A stretch of DNA of 64,000 nt from Thermoplasmatota archaeon (GCA_023379355.1 JAMCUD010000056.1:26344-90343); one strand, 5' to 3'. Counted from the stretch's first letter, positions 15,769 to 25,290 are shown. Translations and numbers: made by a program. The notes: a model not told the origin generated them from the letters alone.

Positions 15769-17531
15769 TGTATCTCACTGCAATCCCATTGGTAGCCGGG
15801 GCATTCTCAATCCTTATTTCCGTTTACTGGAAAAAGGCCGGACTTTTAGTAATGGCTGCGGCATCAGTTGCTTTTCCTCTTGTAGAATTCAGACCAGGTG
15901 TCCTGATTTCATACTTTTCCCTTATTGCCTCGCTGATCTTTGTCATCACATCCATCTATTCTGTAAGATACTCAGAAAGGTACGGCAGATGGCTTACACC
16001 ATTTTTCCTCTTCACCATAGAAGGGATGCTCATAATACTCTCATCCGGGAACTATCTGGAATTGATAGCAGGATGGGAGATAATGTCAATTCCTGCATAT
16101 GCAACCATAGCCCTTAACCGGGATGATTCAGCCCCTTCCTACGTATTTATGGTTTTCAGCGAAATAAGCACGATCTTTCTGGTCATAGCCGCTGTTATTT
16201 CATATTCATCCACAGGTGGCCTGACACTTGACTTTGTCAACGCCGGACCGGTAGTTCTATTACTTCTGGGACTTGGAGCTATGACAAAAATGGGGATAAC
16301 TCCATTCATGATAAGCGAATGGCTTCCCATAGCACATGGAAATGCTCCAGCAAACAGTTCAGCCATATTCAGTGCGGGTATGACGCTGATGGGCGTTTTC
16401 ATCATTCTTCGCCTGGCCATGGTTACAACACCCTCTCTCCTGCTTGGTCTCCTTTTCATGGCTGTTGGAGGCATATCAGTGATGTTTGCAGCCCTATATG
16501 CATATGTTTCGGAGAATATGAAGATGCTTGGCGGGTTCAGCACAATTGAGAACAATGGTGCAATCCTAGTAGCCCTAGGTCTGTATATAGCCCTACCCGC
16601 GTCATTTTCGATTTTCCGTGAATTCATGACAGTTGTCGTGGTCATTTACTCACTTGCTCATTCAGTTGCAAAAACAGGCCTGTTTCTCGCAATAGGTTCA
16701 TCCGATTCTGAAACATTTTCAGGAATTAAGGACAGGAAAAACCCATCATCCTCCATCGGAACCCTACTCATCGTAATCTCTCTCTCCGGTCTGTTCCCCA
16801 CAATAGGGGGCCTTGCAACTTGGATGCTCCTCGAAGCACTGTTTATGGGTGCTTATAATGGAGGCATTCTTGGAATTGCCTCAATAATCACTGGAGGGGT
16901 GATTGCAATAGGTGAGGGCCTTGCGTCCGGGGCCATGCTAAAGGTCATATCCTTCACACAGGCATACAGAAAAATAGGCGAGGCAAGAGACCATTATCTG
17001 ACCAGCACTGTTTTTTTTGTGGGAATAATGCTGGTTCTTTTGATGGCTGTATCTACCTTCCTTATTCCTTCATACTTCCTTACAGGAAATCCGGCTGTGC
17101 TTGTATTCAATGGGTTCACAATCCAGTCTTCGCTTGGAGAGGGAACATTTGGTGTGGTTTCCCCATTATACATCATCGGGATTATTGTTGCATTTTCCCT
17201 GATAGCAAGACTGGTAATGGGTAAACCTTCCGGTGGAAGAAAAGTGAAAAGATGGAACGGTGGGATTACTGAGGAGTCGTCGTACAACTCCTTCACGTAT
17301 TCAAACAACATGAGGATGATGCTCAGAAAGATACTGAGGACCTCATATCAGGGAGAAAAGAGAATGCTTACCATAACTGATGTATTCTGGTTCTCCATGA
17401 TCTCCGTTTCAAGGCTATACCGGAAATTTTCAAAGAGAGTAACATATGGGCTGATGAACAGCTCCATTGGCTGGTATATGATTTACATGATAATAGGATT
17501 CATGGTGATTCTCATAATAGCAGCTCTATAG
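15768..17531 (+). CDS. Ehr/hydrogenase-4-type antiporter subunit, HyfB/NuoL-like
   Basis: The 587-residue protein is the second antiporter-like subunit of the complex. It has about fourteen helices, the membrane glutamate in IAGWEIMSIPAYATIAL, the lysine in GLGAMTKMGITPFMISEW and the helix motif ANSSAIFSAGMTLMG. A hydrophilic stretch near residues 480-545 precedes a last membrane helix at about 565-585, resembling the C-terminal extension of HyfB/NuoL. Its start overlaps the preceding stop by 1 bp. With the HyfF-like subunit it provides two putative ion channels. It closes the operon. Confidence 0.85.
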   Translation: MYLTAIPLVAGAFSILISVYWKKAGLLVMAAASVAFPLVEFRPGVLISYFSLIASLIFVITSIYSVRYSERYGRWLTPFFLFTIEGMLIILSSGNYLELIAGWEIMSIPAYATIALNRDDSAPSYVFMVFSEISTIFLVIAAVISYSSTGGLTLDFVNAGPVVLLLLGLGAMTKMGITPFMISEWLPIAHGNAPANSSAIFSAGMTLMGVFIILRLAMVTTPSLLLGLLFMAVGGISVMFAALYAYVSENMKMLGGFSTIENNGAILVALGLYIALPASFSIFREFMTVVVVIYSLAHSVAKTGLFLAIGSSDSETFSGIKDRKNPSSSIGTLLIVISLSGLFPTIGGLATWMLLEALFMGAYNGGILGIASIITGGVIAIGEGLASGAMLKVISFTQAYRKIGEARDHYLTSTVFFVGIMLVLLMAVSTFLIPSYFLTGNPAVLVFNGFTIQSSLGEGTFGVVSPLYIIGIIVAFSLIARLVMGKPSGGRKVKRWNGGITEESSYNSFTYSNNMRMMLRKILRTSYQGEKRMLTITDVFWFSMISVSRLYRKFSKRVTYGLMNSSIGWYMIYMIIGFMVILIIAAL

Positions 17532-17651
17532 AAACCTGTTTATGCATTGAGGATACACAGGGGACGGATTTCCATCAGGAGTATCCAGCCTCTATAAAGG
17601 AGGTCCGCGGAAGGATAAAACAGTTTCCAATGAGTTGCTTCGGTGAAAGCT

Positions 17652-17822
17652 TTACCAGATCAGCCAGCTCACAGCAAAGGTTCCGAGTATTACAACTCCG
17701 ATCATCAGGAAGGTGAAGAGTCTTGTGCCAATAATATCTGAGTTGGATACCTTCAACTCAGAAAATTTGCCAAAGACATTTTCCCCGGACTTGTACTTTA
17801 TGGCGTCGTTGTTTGTTATCAT
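17652..17822 (-). CDS. Small tail-anchored membrane protein, 56 aa
   Basis: The frame starts MITNNDAIKYKSGENVFGK, has a hydrophilic N-terminal half of about 33 residues and a single hydrophobic helix at the very end (about residues 36-56, closing VSWLIW). This is the architecture of a tail-anchored protein such as Sec61-beta/SecG-like or a small subunit of a membrane complex. It lies just after the Ehr operon but on the opposite strand, so a functional link is only suggestive. An AT-rich TATATTA sequence upstream could be its promoter. I do not recognise the family. Confidence 0.45.
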   Translation of the reverse strand: MITNNDAIKYKSGENVFGKFSELKVSNSDIIGTRLFTFLMIGVVILGTFAVSWLIW

Positions 17823-17943
17823 CTTAATCGCAGGTTATCATCCCATTGTCCGATTAAAAGGAGAAACCTGATATATTAGGGATATGTATTTGAAAAAACA
17901 GGGGAAAAATTCAAAATTAGAAGCATTTGAAAGAATTTGTTAC

Positions 17944-18489
17944 TCATTCCTGGCTTACTGCTTCCACATGTACAGAGAGTTTGACTATGTTGCCTACCAT
18001 CACTCCACCAGTTTCAAGAATGCTGTTGTACTTTAGGCCAAATTCCTCCCTGTTTATTTCCCCTTCGACAGTGAACCCCATCCTGGTCTTTCCATATGGG
18101 TCTTTGATAACTCCTTCGAAGGTTCCTTTGAGTTTTACAGGTTTGGTTACACCCCTCATTGTCAGTTTTCCGAAAATACTGTAGGAATTACCGAAAACTT
18201 TCTCAACTTTATCAGATACGAACTTGAGTTCAGGAAATTTCTCAGAATGGAAAAAGTCTTCCGATCTCAGGTGCTGGTCTCTCTTTGCATCTCTCGTGTT
18301 TATGGATTCTGTCTTTATTGAAACCTCTGCCTTTGCGAGATGAAGGGCTTCAGGGTTTCCTATAACAAACCCTTCAATGTGGTCGAATCTTCCGGTAACA
18401 TTAGATATCATCATGTGTCTGACCGAAAATTCCGCAGAACTGTGTGACTGATCGAATATCCATTTGCTGTCTGTTTTCTGTTCTACCAT
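17944..18489 (-). CDS. YceI-like lipocalin-fold protein
   Basis: YceI proteins form an extended eight-stranded barrel that binds isoprenoid or fatty-acid chains. The sequence opens with the typical WIFDQSHSSAEFSVRHMM and contains INTRDAKRDQHLRSEDFF and FGKLTMRGVTKPVKLKG. ATG 18489 is chosen because a TATA box (TTTATATATT, about 18505-18515) stands roughly 20-25 bp before it; an upstream frame extension would run through this promoter. No signal peptide is visible, so it is cytoplasmic, unlike most bacterial members. It lies 52 bp after a KaiC-like gene but has its own promoter. Confidence 0.88.
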   Translation of the reverse strand: MVEQKTDSKWIFDQSHSSAEFSVRHMMISNVTGRFDHIEGFVIGNPEALHLAKAEVSIKTESINTRDAKRDQHLRSEDFFHSEKFPELKFVSDKVEKVFGNSYSIFGKLTMRGVTKPVKLKGTFEGVIKDPYGKTRMGFTVEGEINREEFGLKYNSILETGGVMVGNIVKLSVHVEAVSQE

Positions 18490-18541
18490 AGGTGGTGATA
18501 AATCATAAATATATAAATCTTGCTGCACAATAAAGTATACC

Positions 18542-19453
18542 TTATCGTATCCGCCTTATATTGAAAGACCCAAGGTCCAGCACTTTTCCCTTGGGTAGCA
18601 CCTCGACCCATTCCTTGGTTTTTGGGTTTTTGAAGCCGCGTACCCGCAGTGATTCTCTTGTTTCCTCAAGCCTGAATTCAATTGAATTGTCAACGAAATA
18701 ATTCATGTGTTCATAAATTTCATTGGGAAAAAGGCCACTATCAAGGCTGTAGACTGCGATAGAATTGTCTAACTTCCTTTTCTGTGAAAAATGCTGAAGG
18801 GTTCTGGTAAGGAGCTTATCATCCAGGGACTGTATCCAGCCTGTAAGTGAGTAAATAACAGTAATGTAAGTGCCATAAGTGGTTTTCAGAACAGCACCCA
18901 ACTGGTCGATCGTCTTCAGGAATCCACTCTGATTCGTTGAGATTGAGTCTATCTGGAGTGCCATTTTTGGAGGTGCTTCTGCGGAAATAGCTTTGGAGTA
19001 TGTATCTACGTACTTAAGTAATCCATCCTCCTCGTATCTGGAAAGATTTTCAGTCAGTTGAAGGAGATCCTGCCTTACTGTGTAAATGTCAAGGTCAAGC
19101 AATACAATGATAACTGGAATCCCGCTTTCAAGCGATTTAACCATAAAGTTATTGATAAGTATATTTCTGGAGGAGAATGGGGGTCCATTTACAAGGACAT
19201 TTGATGGTATGGAGATGCCGCCGTCAATGAGAAGATCGAGTTTTTCACTCCCGGTCTTTGCAATTTTTATCTTCCTCTGTGAATCCAGCTGCGGATCATC
19301 AAGATCATCAATACCAGCTGGGAAAATTCTCTCTATCTCCGACTCTACCTCCCTCAGGGCATTCATGCTATCCGCAATATTCTCACGGAGTTCCTTTCGC
19401 ATCTCCTTCAGCTTTGATACAAGCTCTTCCCTGCTTTCCTGTCCATTCTCCAT
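18542..19453 (-). CDS. KaiC/RadA-like ATPase-fold protein with degenerate Walker A
   Basis: The 303-residue protein begins with a charged helical, probably coiled-coil, segment (residues 5-45) and continues as a single KaiC-like RecA domain. Where a Walker A motif GxxxxGKT is expected, residues 90-97 read GPPFSSRN, so the lysine and threonine are lost. The region VIIVLLDLDI resembles the start of a KaiC strand. It may bind nucleotide weakly or act as a scaffold or regulator, as proposed for other degenerate archaeal KaiC paralogues. It starts 10 bp after gluconate dehydratase and is probably co-transcribed with it. Confidence 0.65.
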   Translation of the reverse strand: MENGQESREELVSKLKEMRKELRENIADSMNALREVESEIERIFPAGIDDLDDPQLDSQRKIKIAKTGSEKLDLLIDGGISIPSNVLVNGPPFSSRNILINNFMVKSLESGIPVIIVLLDLDIYTVRQDLLQLTENLSRYEEDGLLKYVDTYSKAISAEAPPKMALQIDSISTNQSGFLKTIDQLGAVLKTTYGTYITVIYSLTGWIQSLDDKLLTRTLQHFSQKRKLDNSIAVYSLDSGLFPNEIYEHMNYFVDNSIEFRLEETRESLRVRGFKNPKTKEWVEVLPKGKVLDLGSFNIRRIR

Positions 19454-19462
19454 TTTATAAAC

Positions 19463-20653
19463 TCACGCTTCTCTGAATGTGCCTGAAACCGCCCATGGAG
19501 GTTCCTTGGGGTCATTCGGCTCCATACCTTCTACAGTGTTGCTCTCAAGTATCTTCTCATTGACTTCAATTCCAAGTCCCGGTTTCCCTGAAAGTGTGAA
19601 GTATCCCTTTTCAAGTTTGTATCCTCCTTTAACGAGGTTTTTCTTCCAGTCAGGCCAGAACGCCTCGAAACTCTCCTGAATCAGGAAATTGTGAAGTGTT
19701 GTGTCGACATTAAGTGTTGCGGCAGTCTGTATTGGTCCGAATGCGTTGTGGAATGCTACTGGGACTGCAAAGGCTTCGGCAATTGCTGCGGTTTTTTTGT
19801 TTTCCAGTATTCCAAGTGAGTTTGTGAGATCCGGCTGAATGACATCAACCATTCCCTGTGATATATATCTTGCGAAGTCAGCTTTATTCAGAAGTCTTTC
19901 GCCAAGGGCAATAGGGGTCCTCACATATTTTTTCAACTCAAGGAGGCCAATCTCCAACTCAGGATGCAGTGGCTCCTCCATGAAGAACGGTTCGTATGGG
20001 TCAAGAGAAGTTCCAGCCTCTATGGCTGCTCGAAGTGAAAATCTTCCATGGCATTCTATCAGAAGATCCACATCGTCGCCAAGTTCTTCCCGGAGAGTAG
20101 AAACAACTGCTACAGCGTTTCGCAGTCCTTTTCTTGATATGTGATCGTAGTTGTCGCTGAAAGGATCAAATTTCATGGCAGTGAATCCCTGGGCAACAAC
20201 TTTCTTTGCCTTGGCAAGGAACTCCTCAGGTGTGACGCAGTCCGAATACCAACCGTTCGCGTATGCCCTCATTTTCTGGTTGACCTCTCCTCCAAGCAAT
20301 TTAAAGACAGGTGCCCCAAGGGCTTTACCTATGAGGTCCCATGAGGCTATCTCAAAGGCGCTCAGTGCTGAGGTGGCCTCCATGGATTTTGAAAGATAGA
20401 ATGAGTGAACATAAAAATCCCTCAGGTTCTGTTCCACATTGAAGAAATCCTTTCCCATGAAGAATCTCTTGACCTCCTCCATACTCTCCTTTACAGGCAA
20501 TGTCATAAGAGTAGTAGGGGCTTCTCCGAATCCGACAAGCCCGTCCTCCGATGTGAGTTTTACAAGTAATATTGTTGAACTCCATGGGGATGATATTTCC
20601 CTTCCTTTTTCTCCAAGCTCCAGTATTTCAATATTTTTTATTTTAGAACTCAT
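19463..20653 (-). CDS. gnaD: Gluconate (galactonate) dehydratase, enolase superfamily
   Basis: The 396-residue protein closely resembles the gluconate dehydratase of Sulfolobus and Thermoplasma, which converts D-gluconate (often also D-galactonate) to the 2-keto-3-deoxy acid in the non-phosphorylative Entner-Doudoroff path. Shared stretches include AYANGWYSDCVTPEEF, MKFDPFSDNYD and the metal-ligand acids in IECHGRF, FMEEPLHPE and LGERLL, plus the C-terminal VAFHNAFGPIQ histidine loop. Length matches. A TATA-like box about 27 bp before ATG 20653 indicates a leaderless transcript. It is followed within 10 bp by the KaiC-like gene. Confidence 0.9.
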   Translation of the reverse strand: MSSKIKNIEILELGEKGREISSPWSSTILLVKLTSEDGLVGFGEAPTTLMTLPVKESMEEVKRFFMGKDFFNVEQNLRDFYVHSFYLSKSMEATSALSAFEIASWDLIGKALGAPVFKLLGGEVNQKMRAYANGWYSDCVTPEEFLAKAKKVVAQGFTAMKFDPFSDNYDHISRKGLRNAVAVVSTLREELGDDVDLLIECHGRFSLRAAIEAGTSLDPYEPFFMEEPLHPELEIGLLELKKYVRTPIALGERLLNKADFARYISQGMVDVIQPDLTNSLGILENKKTAAIAEAFAVPVAFHNAFGPIQTAATLNVDTTLHNFLIQESFEAFWPDWKKNLVKGGYKLEKGYFTLSGKPGLGIEVNEKILESNTVEGMEPNDPKEPPWAVSGTFREA

Positions 20654-20879
20654 AAATTAGTAAGTTAACGAAAATACTTAAAGTTATCAAGTAAGAGATC
20701 TATTCATAACCCACTGACCCTCGGTAAAAGCGACATAATCTTGTTTTTGCCGCCCACCCTTTGAACCAGGCATCAAAGTTTCCAAAGGCAGTGTAAATAG
20801 ACAAGTAATCCCGGAAAATTGGAAAGAATAGGATTAACGGGAATTCCGCAAATCATAATTATGGAGATGTAATAAACAG

Positions 20880-23588
20880 ATGATAATTATGGAACAAAAG
20901 GAGTCGTTCATTGACAGATTTTCAATTGGCGGAAAGGATTTCCACTATTTTTCACTTAAAAAACTTGAATCTTCTACAGGGGTGAAGGTCCGTGAACTAC
21001 CAATCTCGATCAGAATCATCATCGAATCCCTCATGAGAAATGTGGATGGCAAAAGTGTTCACATGAAGGATGTGGAAAACCTTGTGAGGTGGAATCCTGA
21101 AGATCCTTCCGACAGCGAAATTCCGTTCAAGGTGTCAAGAGTGGTAATGCAGGATCTGACCGGGGTCCCCGCTATTGTAGATCTGGCAGGCATGAGGGAC
21201 GCAGCAGTTGCCCTTGGCAAAAAACCCGAGATAATTCAACCTCAGGTTCCAGTTGATCTGGTCATTGATCACTCCATACAGGTCGATTTTTATGGTTCAG
21301 AAGAAGCAATAGAAAAGAATGTTGAAATTGAATTCTCAAGAAACCAGGAAAGATACAGGTTCCTGAAATGGGCTCAAAACTCATTCGAGAACCTCAGGAT
21401 AGTGCCCCCATCCACCGGCATAGTGCATCAGGTAAACCTTGAATATCTGGCAAAAGTGGTGATGTCTAAGGAAATCGATGGAAAAACTTTCCTATTTCCT
21501 GATAGCCTCGTGGGGACAGACTCCCACACCACTATGATAGGTGGAATAGGTGTAGTAGGCTGGGGAGTCGGAGGAATAGAGGCTGAGGCTGCAATGCTGG
21601 ATCAGCCCGTTACCTTTAAAACACCCGAGGTAGTGGGTGTCAGGTTAAAGGGCAGGCTGAAGGCCGGGGTAACAGCTACTGACCTTGTTCTGACCGTTAC
21701 GGAACTGCTCAGAAAGAATAAGGTTGTTGAGAAGTTTGTGGAATTCTTTGGTGACGGGGTTTCATCACTCTCCATTCCTGACAGAGCAACTCTCTCAAAC
21801 ATGTGCCCTGAGTACGGTGCAACTCTGGCACTGTTTCCAGTAGATGATATGACAATCGGGTATCTGGAGATGACCGGAAGAGAGAAGGCACACACCAAAC
21901 TTGTTAAACAGTATCTAATGGAGCAGGGGTTATATGGTTCCCAGGAAGGAGTTAAATATTCAAGCGTCATCGAACTGGATCTTACTGGAGTGAAGCCAAG
22001 CGTCTCAGGGCCAAAACTTCCTCAACAGAGAACTGACCTTGGAAAAATTGGCGATAATTTTCTTAACTTTATGGAAGAGTCCGGCAACCCCCCTTCAGAA
22101 TCAGGCACCCGCCAGAAACAGGTAATACTTAAGACTTCAAGGGTAACTCTTAAGGGAAAGGAAGTTGACTTGAATGATGGTGACATTGTCATAGCCGCAA
22201 TAACAAGCTGCACGAACACCAGCAACCCCAATGTAGTTATGGCTGCTGGATTGCTGGCCAAGAAGGCTGTGGAAAAGGGCCTTTCAATTTCACCCAAGGT
22301 AAAAACTAGCCTGGCTCCAGGGTCAAGGGTTGTTACTGAATATCTTGCTAAATCGGGGTTGCAGACTTACTTGGATAAACTCGGCTTCAACATAGTTGGT
22401 TACGGATGCACAACATGCATCGGAAACAGCGGTCCTCTCGATGCCAATATTGAGAAGGCAATTGTGGAGAATAATCTTACCACTGCCGCTGTTCTTTCTG
22501 GAAACAGGAATTTTGAGGCAAGGATTCACAGGAACGTAAGAGCCAACTACCTTATGTCGCCACCACTGGTTGTGGCATTTGCTCTGGCTGGAAAGGTAAC
22601 CATAGATCTGGAAAATGATCCATTGGGGATCAACAGCAAGGGTGAAAAGGTATTCCTTAAGGATATCTGGCCTACTGATAATGAGGTACAGGACTATATT
22701 CGGAAATACCTCTCCGAATCCATGTTCAGGGAAAAGTATTCTGATGTAAGCGGCAACAACAAAAAGTGGAGCGAACTCTCCTCACCCGGTGGGCTTGTAT
22801 ATCACTGGGATGAAAATAGCACTTACATCAGAAAGCCTCCCTTCTTTGATGGATTTGATCCAAAATCTGATGAAGCTTACCCAGACCTCAAAAAGGCATA
22901 CCCCCTTCTGGTGCTTGGGGATGCCATAACCACAGATCATATCTCACCTGCCGGGGGAATAGGTAAGGATACACCAGCAGCAAAGTACCTGATGGATCAC
23001 GGAATACAACCTGCAGATTTCAACTCCTATGGAGCAAGAAGAGGAAATCATGAAGTAATGATGAGGGGCACATTCGCCAATAACCGGATCAAGAATAAAC
23101 TGGTTCAGCGTGAGGGGGGCTACACCCTCCACCTGCCTGACAAGAAGGAAATACCAGTCTACGATGCGGCGATGAAATACATAAGTGAGAAGACCCCGCT
23201 TGTTGTGATTACAGGTGACCTTTACGGGTCTGGAAGCTCCAGAGACTGGGCTGCGAAGGGGACCCTTCTGCTGGGTGTCAGCGCAGTCATAGCGGTTGGA
23301 TACGAGAGAATACACAGAAGCAACCTGGTAGGAATGGGAGTTGTTCCTCTCCAGTTTAAGGACGGGGAAAACGTCGAGAAACTGGATATTGATTACACAA
23401 AACCCATTGACCTGAAGTATCCCGAGGGGATTGGTCCAGGAAAGTTTGCGGAACTTTCATTTTCCAGAAAGAAGGACGGAAAAACCTCAAGTGCAAATCT
23501 CAGAATACGAGTTGACACACCTGTGGAACTTGAATACATGAAAGCTGGGGGAATACTTCAATTTGTCCTTAAAAGACTTATCAGCTGA
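20880..23588 (+). CDS. acnA: Aconitate hydratase (AcnA/IRP type)
   Basis: Aconitase isomerises citrate and isocitrate in the TCA cycle with a [4Fe-4S] cluster. The 902-residue protein has the cluster cysteines in ITSCTNTSNP (one) and YGCTTCIGNSG (two), the substrate loop DSLVGTDSHTTM, and a C-terminal swivel domain with YGSGSSRDWAAKG. Length equals bacterial AcnA. GGAG at about 20862 precedes the ATG at 20880; a second ATG at 20889 is possible. It reads away from gluconate dehydratase; 226 bp separate the two starts and presumably hold divergent promoters. The region contains no further convincing gene. Confidence 0.97.
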   Translation: MIIMEQKESFIDRFSIGGKDFHYFSLKKLESSTGVKVRELPISIRIIIESLMRNVDGKSVHMKDVENLVRWNPEDPSDSEIPFKVSRVVMQDLTGVPAIVDLAGMRDAAVALGKKPEIIQPQVPVDLVIDHSIQVDFYGSEEAIEKNVEIEFSRNQERYRFLKWAQNSFENLRIVPPSTGIVHQVNLEYLAKVVMSKEIDGKTFLFPDSLVGTDSHTTMIGGIGVVGWGVGGIEAEAAMLDQPVTFKTPEVVGVRLKGRLKAGVTATDLVLTVTELLRKNKVVEKFVEFFGDGVSSLSIPDRATLSNMCPEYGATLALFPVDDMTIGYLEMTGREKAHTKLVKQYLMEQGLYGSQEGVKYSSVIELDLTGVKPSVSGPKLPQQRTDLGKIGDNFLNFMEESGNPPSESGTRQKQVILKTSRVTLKGKEVDLNDGDIVIAAITSCTNTSNPNVVMAAGLLAKKAVEKGLSISPKVKTSLAPGSRVVTEYLAKSGLQTYLDKLGFNIVGYGCTTCIGNSGPLDANIEKAIVENNLTTAAVLSGNRNFEARIHRNVRANYLMSPPLVVAFALAGKVTIDLENDPLGINSKGEKVFLKDIWPTDNEVQDYIRKYLSESMFREKYSDVSGNNKKWSELSSPGGLVYHWDENSTYIRKPPFFDGFDPKSDEAYPDLKKAYPLLVLGDAITTDHISPAGGIGKDTPAAKYLMDHGIQPADFNSYGARRGNHEVMMRGTFANNRIKNKLVQREGGYTLHLPDKKEIPVYDAAMKYISEKTPLVVITGDLYGSGSSRDWAAKGTLLLGVSAVIAVGYERIHRSNLVGMGVVPLQFKDGENVEKLDIDYTKPIDLKYPEGIGPGKFAELSFSRKKDGKTSSANLRIRVDTPVELEYMKAGGILQFVLKRLIS

Positions 23589-23677
23589 TAAGTTCCTCAC
23601 TCCACCTTTTATTTCGTAACAACACATACACACAAGGAAAAGTATTTTTAACTCAGTAGGAAATATTGTACACTCTA

Positions 23678-24982
23678 ATGTATATAACTGCACCTCCAGG
23701 CACCAAAGTACTTGCCAGGCACCTTCTTCCTGAGGATGAGTACAGAAAACTTGAGGAGGAGGATTTTAACGTTTATGGTGGTGAGAAATCACTACAGATA
23801 ATGCAGTTCATGAAGGACCTCGGTTGGGTGACAATCAACTTTGAGGAATTTGACAAAATTTCCGTAAAGCCAACAAATCTGGGTTTGGAGATATTTGAAT
23901 CAGGTCTTTCAGAACAGTACGTAGAGAAAAATAGATGGTTCCTCGAGGTAGTAAGAAGTTACCTCAGGGACGCAGCCACCTCGGGGCACCTTCCTGTAAA
24001 CCAGATCGAACAGCTGGCTGAGCACTTTCTAAAGCTGGGTAACCATACAAGAGTTGTTGATTTCTCGTCGATGCTTATTACAATAGGCTCAAAAACGCAG
24101 GATTACAGGATCAACGGGATAGGTCACTACTACTACGGTTCAGTAAACCTCTACAAGATGGAACTGGAATTCGTCAAAGCGCACTTCGAGAAAGCCATAC
24201 TTAACTCAGAGAAAGTAAATGACACCAGGAATGTTGCGAGGTCCTATCTGGGTTTAGCCTCCTATTATGGATACAAGGGAAAGGTCGATGAGGCAATGGG
24301 TATTTTCGAGAAATGCTACCTTCTATACAGGGAGATAAATGATGATTCAGGTCTAAACCAGGTAAGAATGAATGAGGCATACGCCTACGCTCTTAAAGGG
24401 GACTTTCAGAATTTCTTCAAGCTAAATCACGAGGCAATATCCTACTATGAATCCTGCGGAGATCTTAATCATTTGCAGTACTGTTATCAGAATGAAGCTT
24501 CGACTCTTATCAATATTGGTAACCATGATCTCGCTATTGAAGCATCATCGGAAGCATATTCGCTGTCTGTGAAAACCGGCAATGAAAGGGTTAGACACCT
24601 TTCCGGACTGGCAATCGCTACAATATATATTTCAACAAAGAGGCCAGGGGATGCATTTCACTATATTGAAGAGGCATTTGAATACTTTAGAAAAAACCTG
24701 GACACTAACGGGATGGCAAACTGTTACATGTTATACATGAACTACTACATCGCCACTCACAACGAAAGAGAGGCAGAAACCAATATGAAAAAAGCGGAAC
24801 AGTATTTCAGCTCAAAAAAGAGCCTGACGTTCATAGCGGTAACATATTTTCACCGTTTAAAAACAATGAAAGAATATGAATATTCGCAGAAGGATATTAA
24901 TTTAAAGCTGTTAGAATTGAAAGAGAAAGCTAAGAATATAGGTGCTGATAAAATTTTTGAACAGTACCTAAGTGATATTTAA
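23678..24982 (+). CDS. TPR-repeat protein with possible winged-helix N-terminus
   Basis: The product of about 434 residues consists mostly of helical repeats of tetratricopeptide type (e.g. ARSYLGLASYYGYKGKVDEA and CYQNEASTLINIGNHDLAIEA), from about residue 100 to the end. The first 90 residues could form a winged helix with a wing near TPTNLGLEIFES-like sequence, suggesting a regulatory or scaffold role. Start ATG 23678 is preferred over TTG 23666 because a TATTTTTAA box lies about 32 bp upstream. Similar stand-alone TPR regulators are common in Thermoplasmatales. The partner is unknown. Confidence 0.7.
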   Translation: MYITAPPGTKVLARHLLPEDEYRKLEEEDFNVYGGEKSLQIMQFMKDLGWVTINFEEFDKISVKPTNLGLEIFESGLSEQYVEKNRWFLEVVRSYLRDAATSGHLPVNQIEQLAEHFLKLGNHTRVVDFSSMLITIGSKTQDYRINGIGHYYYGSVNLYKMELEFVKAHFEKAILNSEKVNDTRNVARSYLGLASYYGYKGKVDEAMGIFEKCYLLYREINDDSGLNQVRMNEAYAYALKGDFQNFFKLNHEAISYYESCGDLNHLQYCYQNEASTLINIGNHDLAIEASSEAYSLSVKTGNERVRHLSGLAIATIYISTKRPGDAFHYIEEAFEYFRKNLDTNGMANCYMLYMNYYIATHNEREAETNMKKAEQYFSSKKSLTFIAVTYFHRLKTMKEYEYSQKDINLKLLELKEKAKNIGADKIFEQYLSDI

Positions 24983-24987
24983 GAAGA

Positions 24988-25083
24988 TTAATCCACGCAG
25001 AAAGAGCCCAGGGAGACACCAGTCTTTACCTTTATCTTCTGTATGTCAATCTCATCTACTTTCAGTTTAAGTTTTCCAAACAT
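24988..25083 (-). CDS. Possible 31-residue peptide with Shine-Dalgarno site
   Basis: The minus strand has ATG at 25083 preceded by GAGGTC at suitable spacing, then a basic, beta-prone peptide starting MFGKLKLKVDEIDIQKIKVK and ending with the only cysteine near the C-terminus. It is convergent with the TPR gene and only 5 bp from its end. The good initiation signal is the only support. It could be a chance frame. Confidence 0.3.
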   Translation of the reverse strand: MFGKLKLKVDEIDIQKIKVKTGVSLGSFCVD

Positions 25084-25290
25084 CTTATTGACCTCAAACT
25101 ATGTACTTCTTCAAAGGTTTAAGATTTGTCTGACATTATTTACATATCATTAACGGTATCATTTGAAGTATCACCCACCAACCCTGCATTAGGCATAGCG
25201 GTGACAGAATAGCTAGGTTGTATGCTTTTAAAGTTTTACCCACTTTCTGCAGTGCATGACGAAAGAAAAGGAATTAGGAAAATTATTTCA
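25084..25290. other. AT-rich intergenic stretch without a recognisable gene
   Basis: I see no coding frame with a convincing start, no tRNA and no guide-RNA boxes here. It separates a possible small peptide gene from a decayed membrane protein gene and may hold the promoter of the former. Confidence 0.4.

Noticed and set aside
20661..20879. Tiny minus-strand frame of 28 codons (start near 20770) in the gap between gluconate dehydratase and aconitase
   Set aside because: A weak TATA-like stretch exists but the peptide is too short and featureless; the gap is better explained by divergent promoters.
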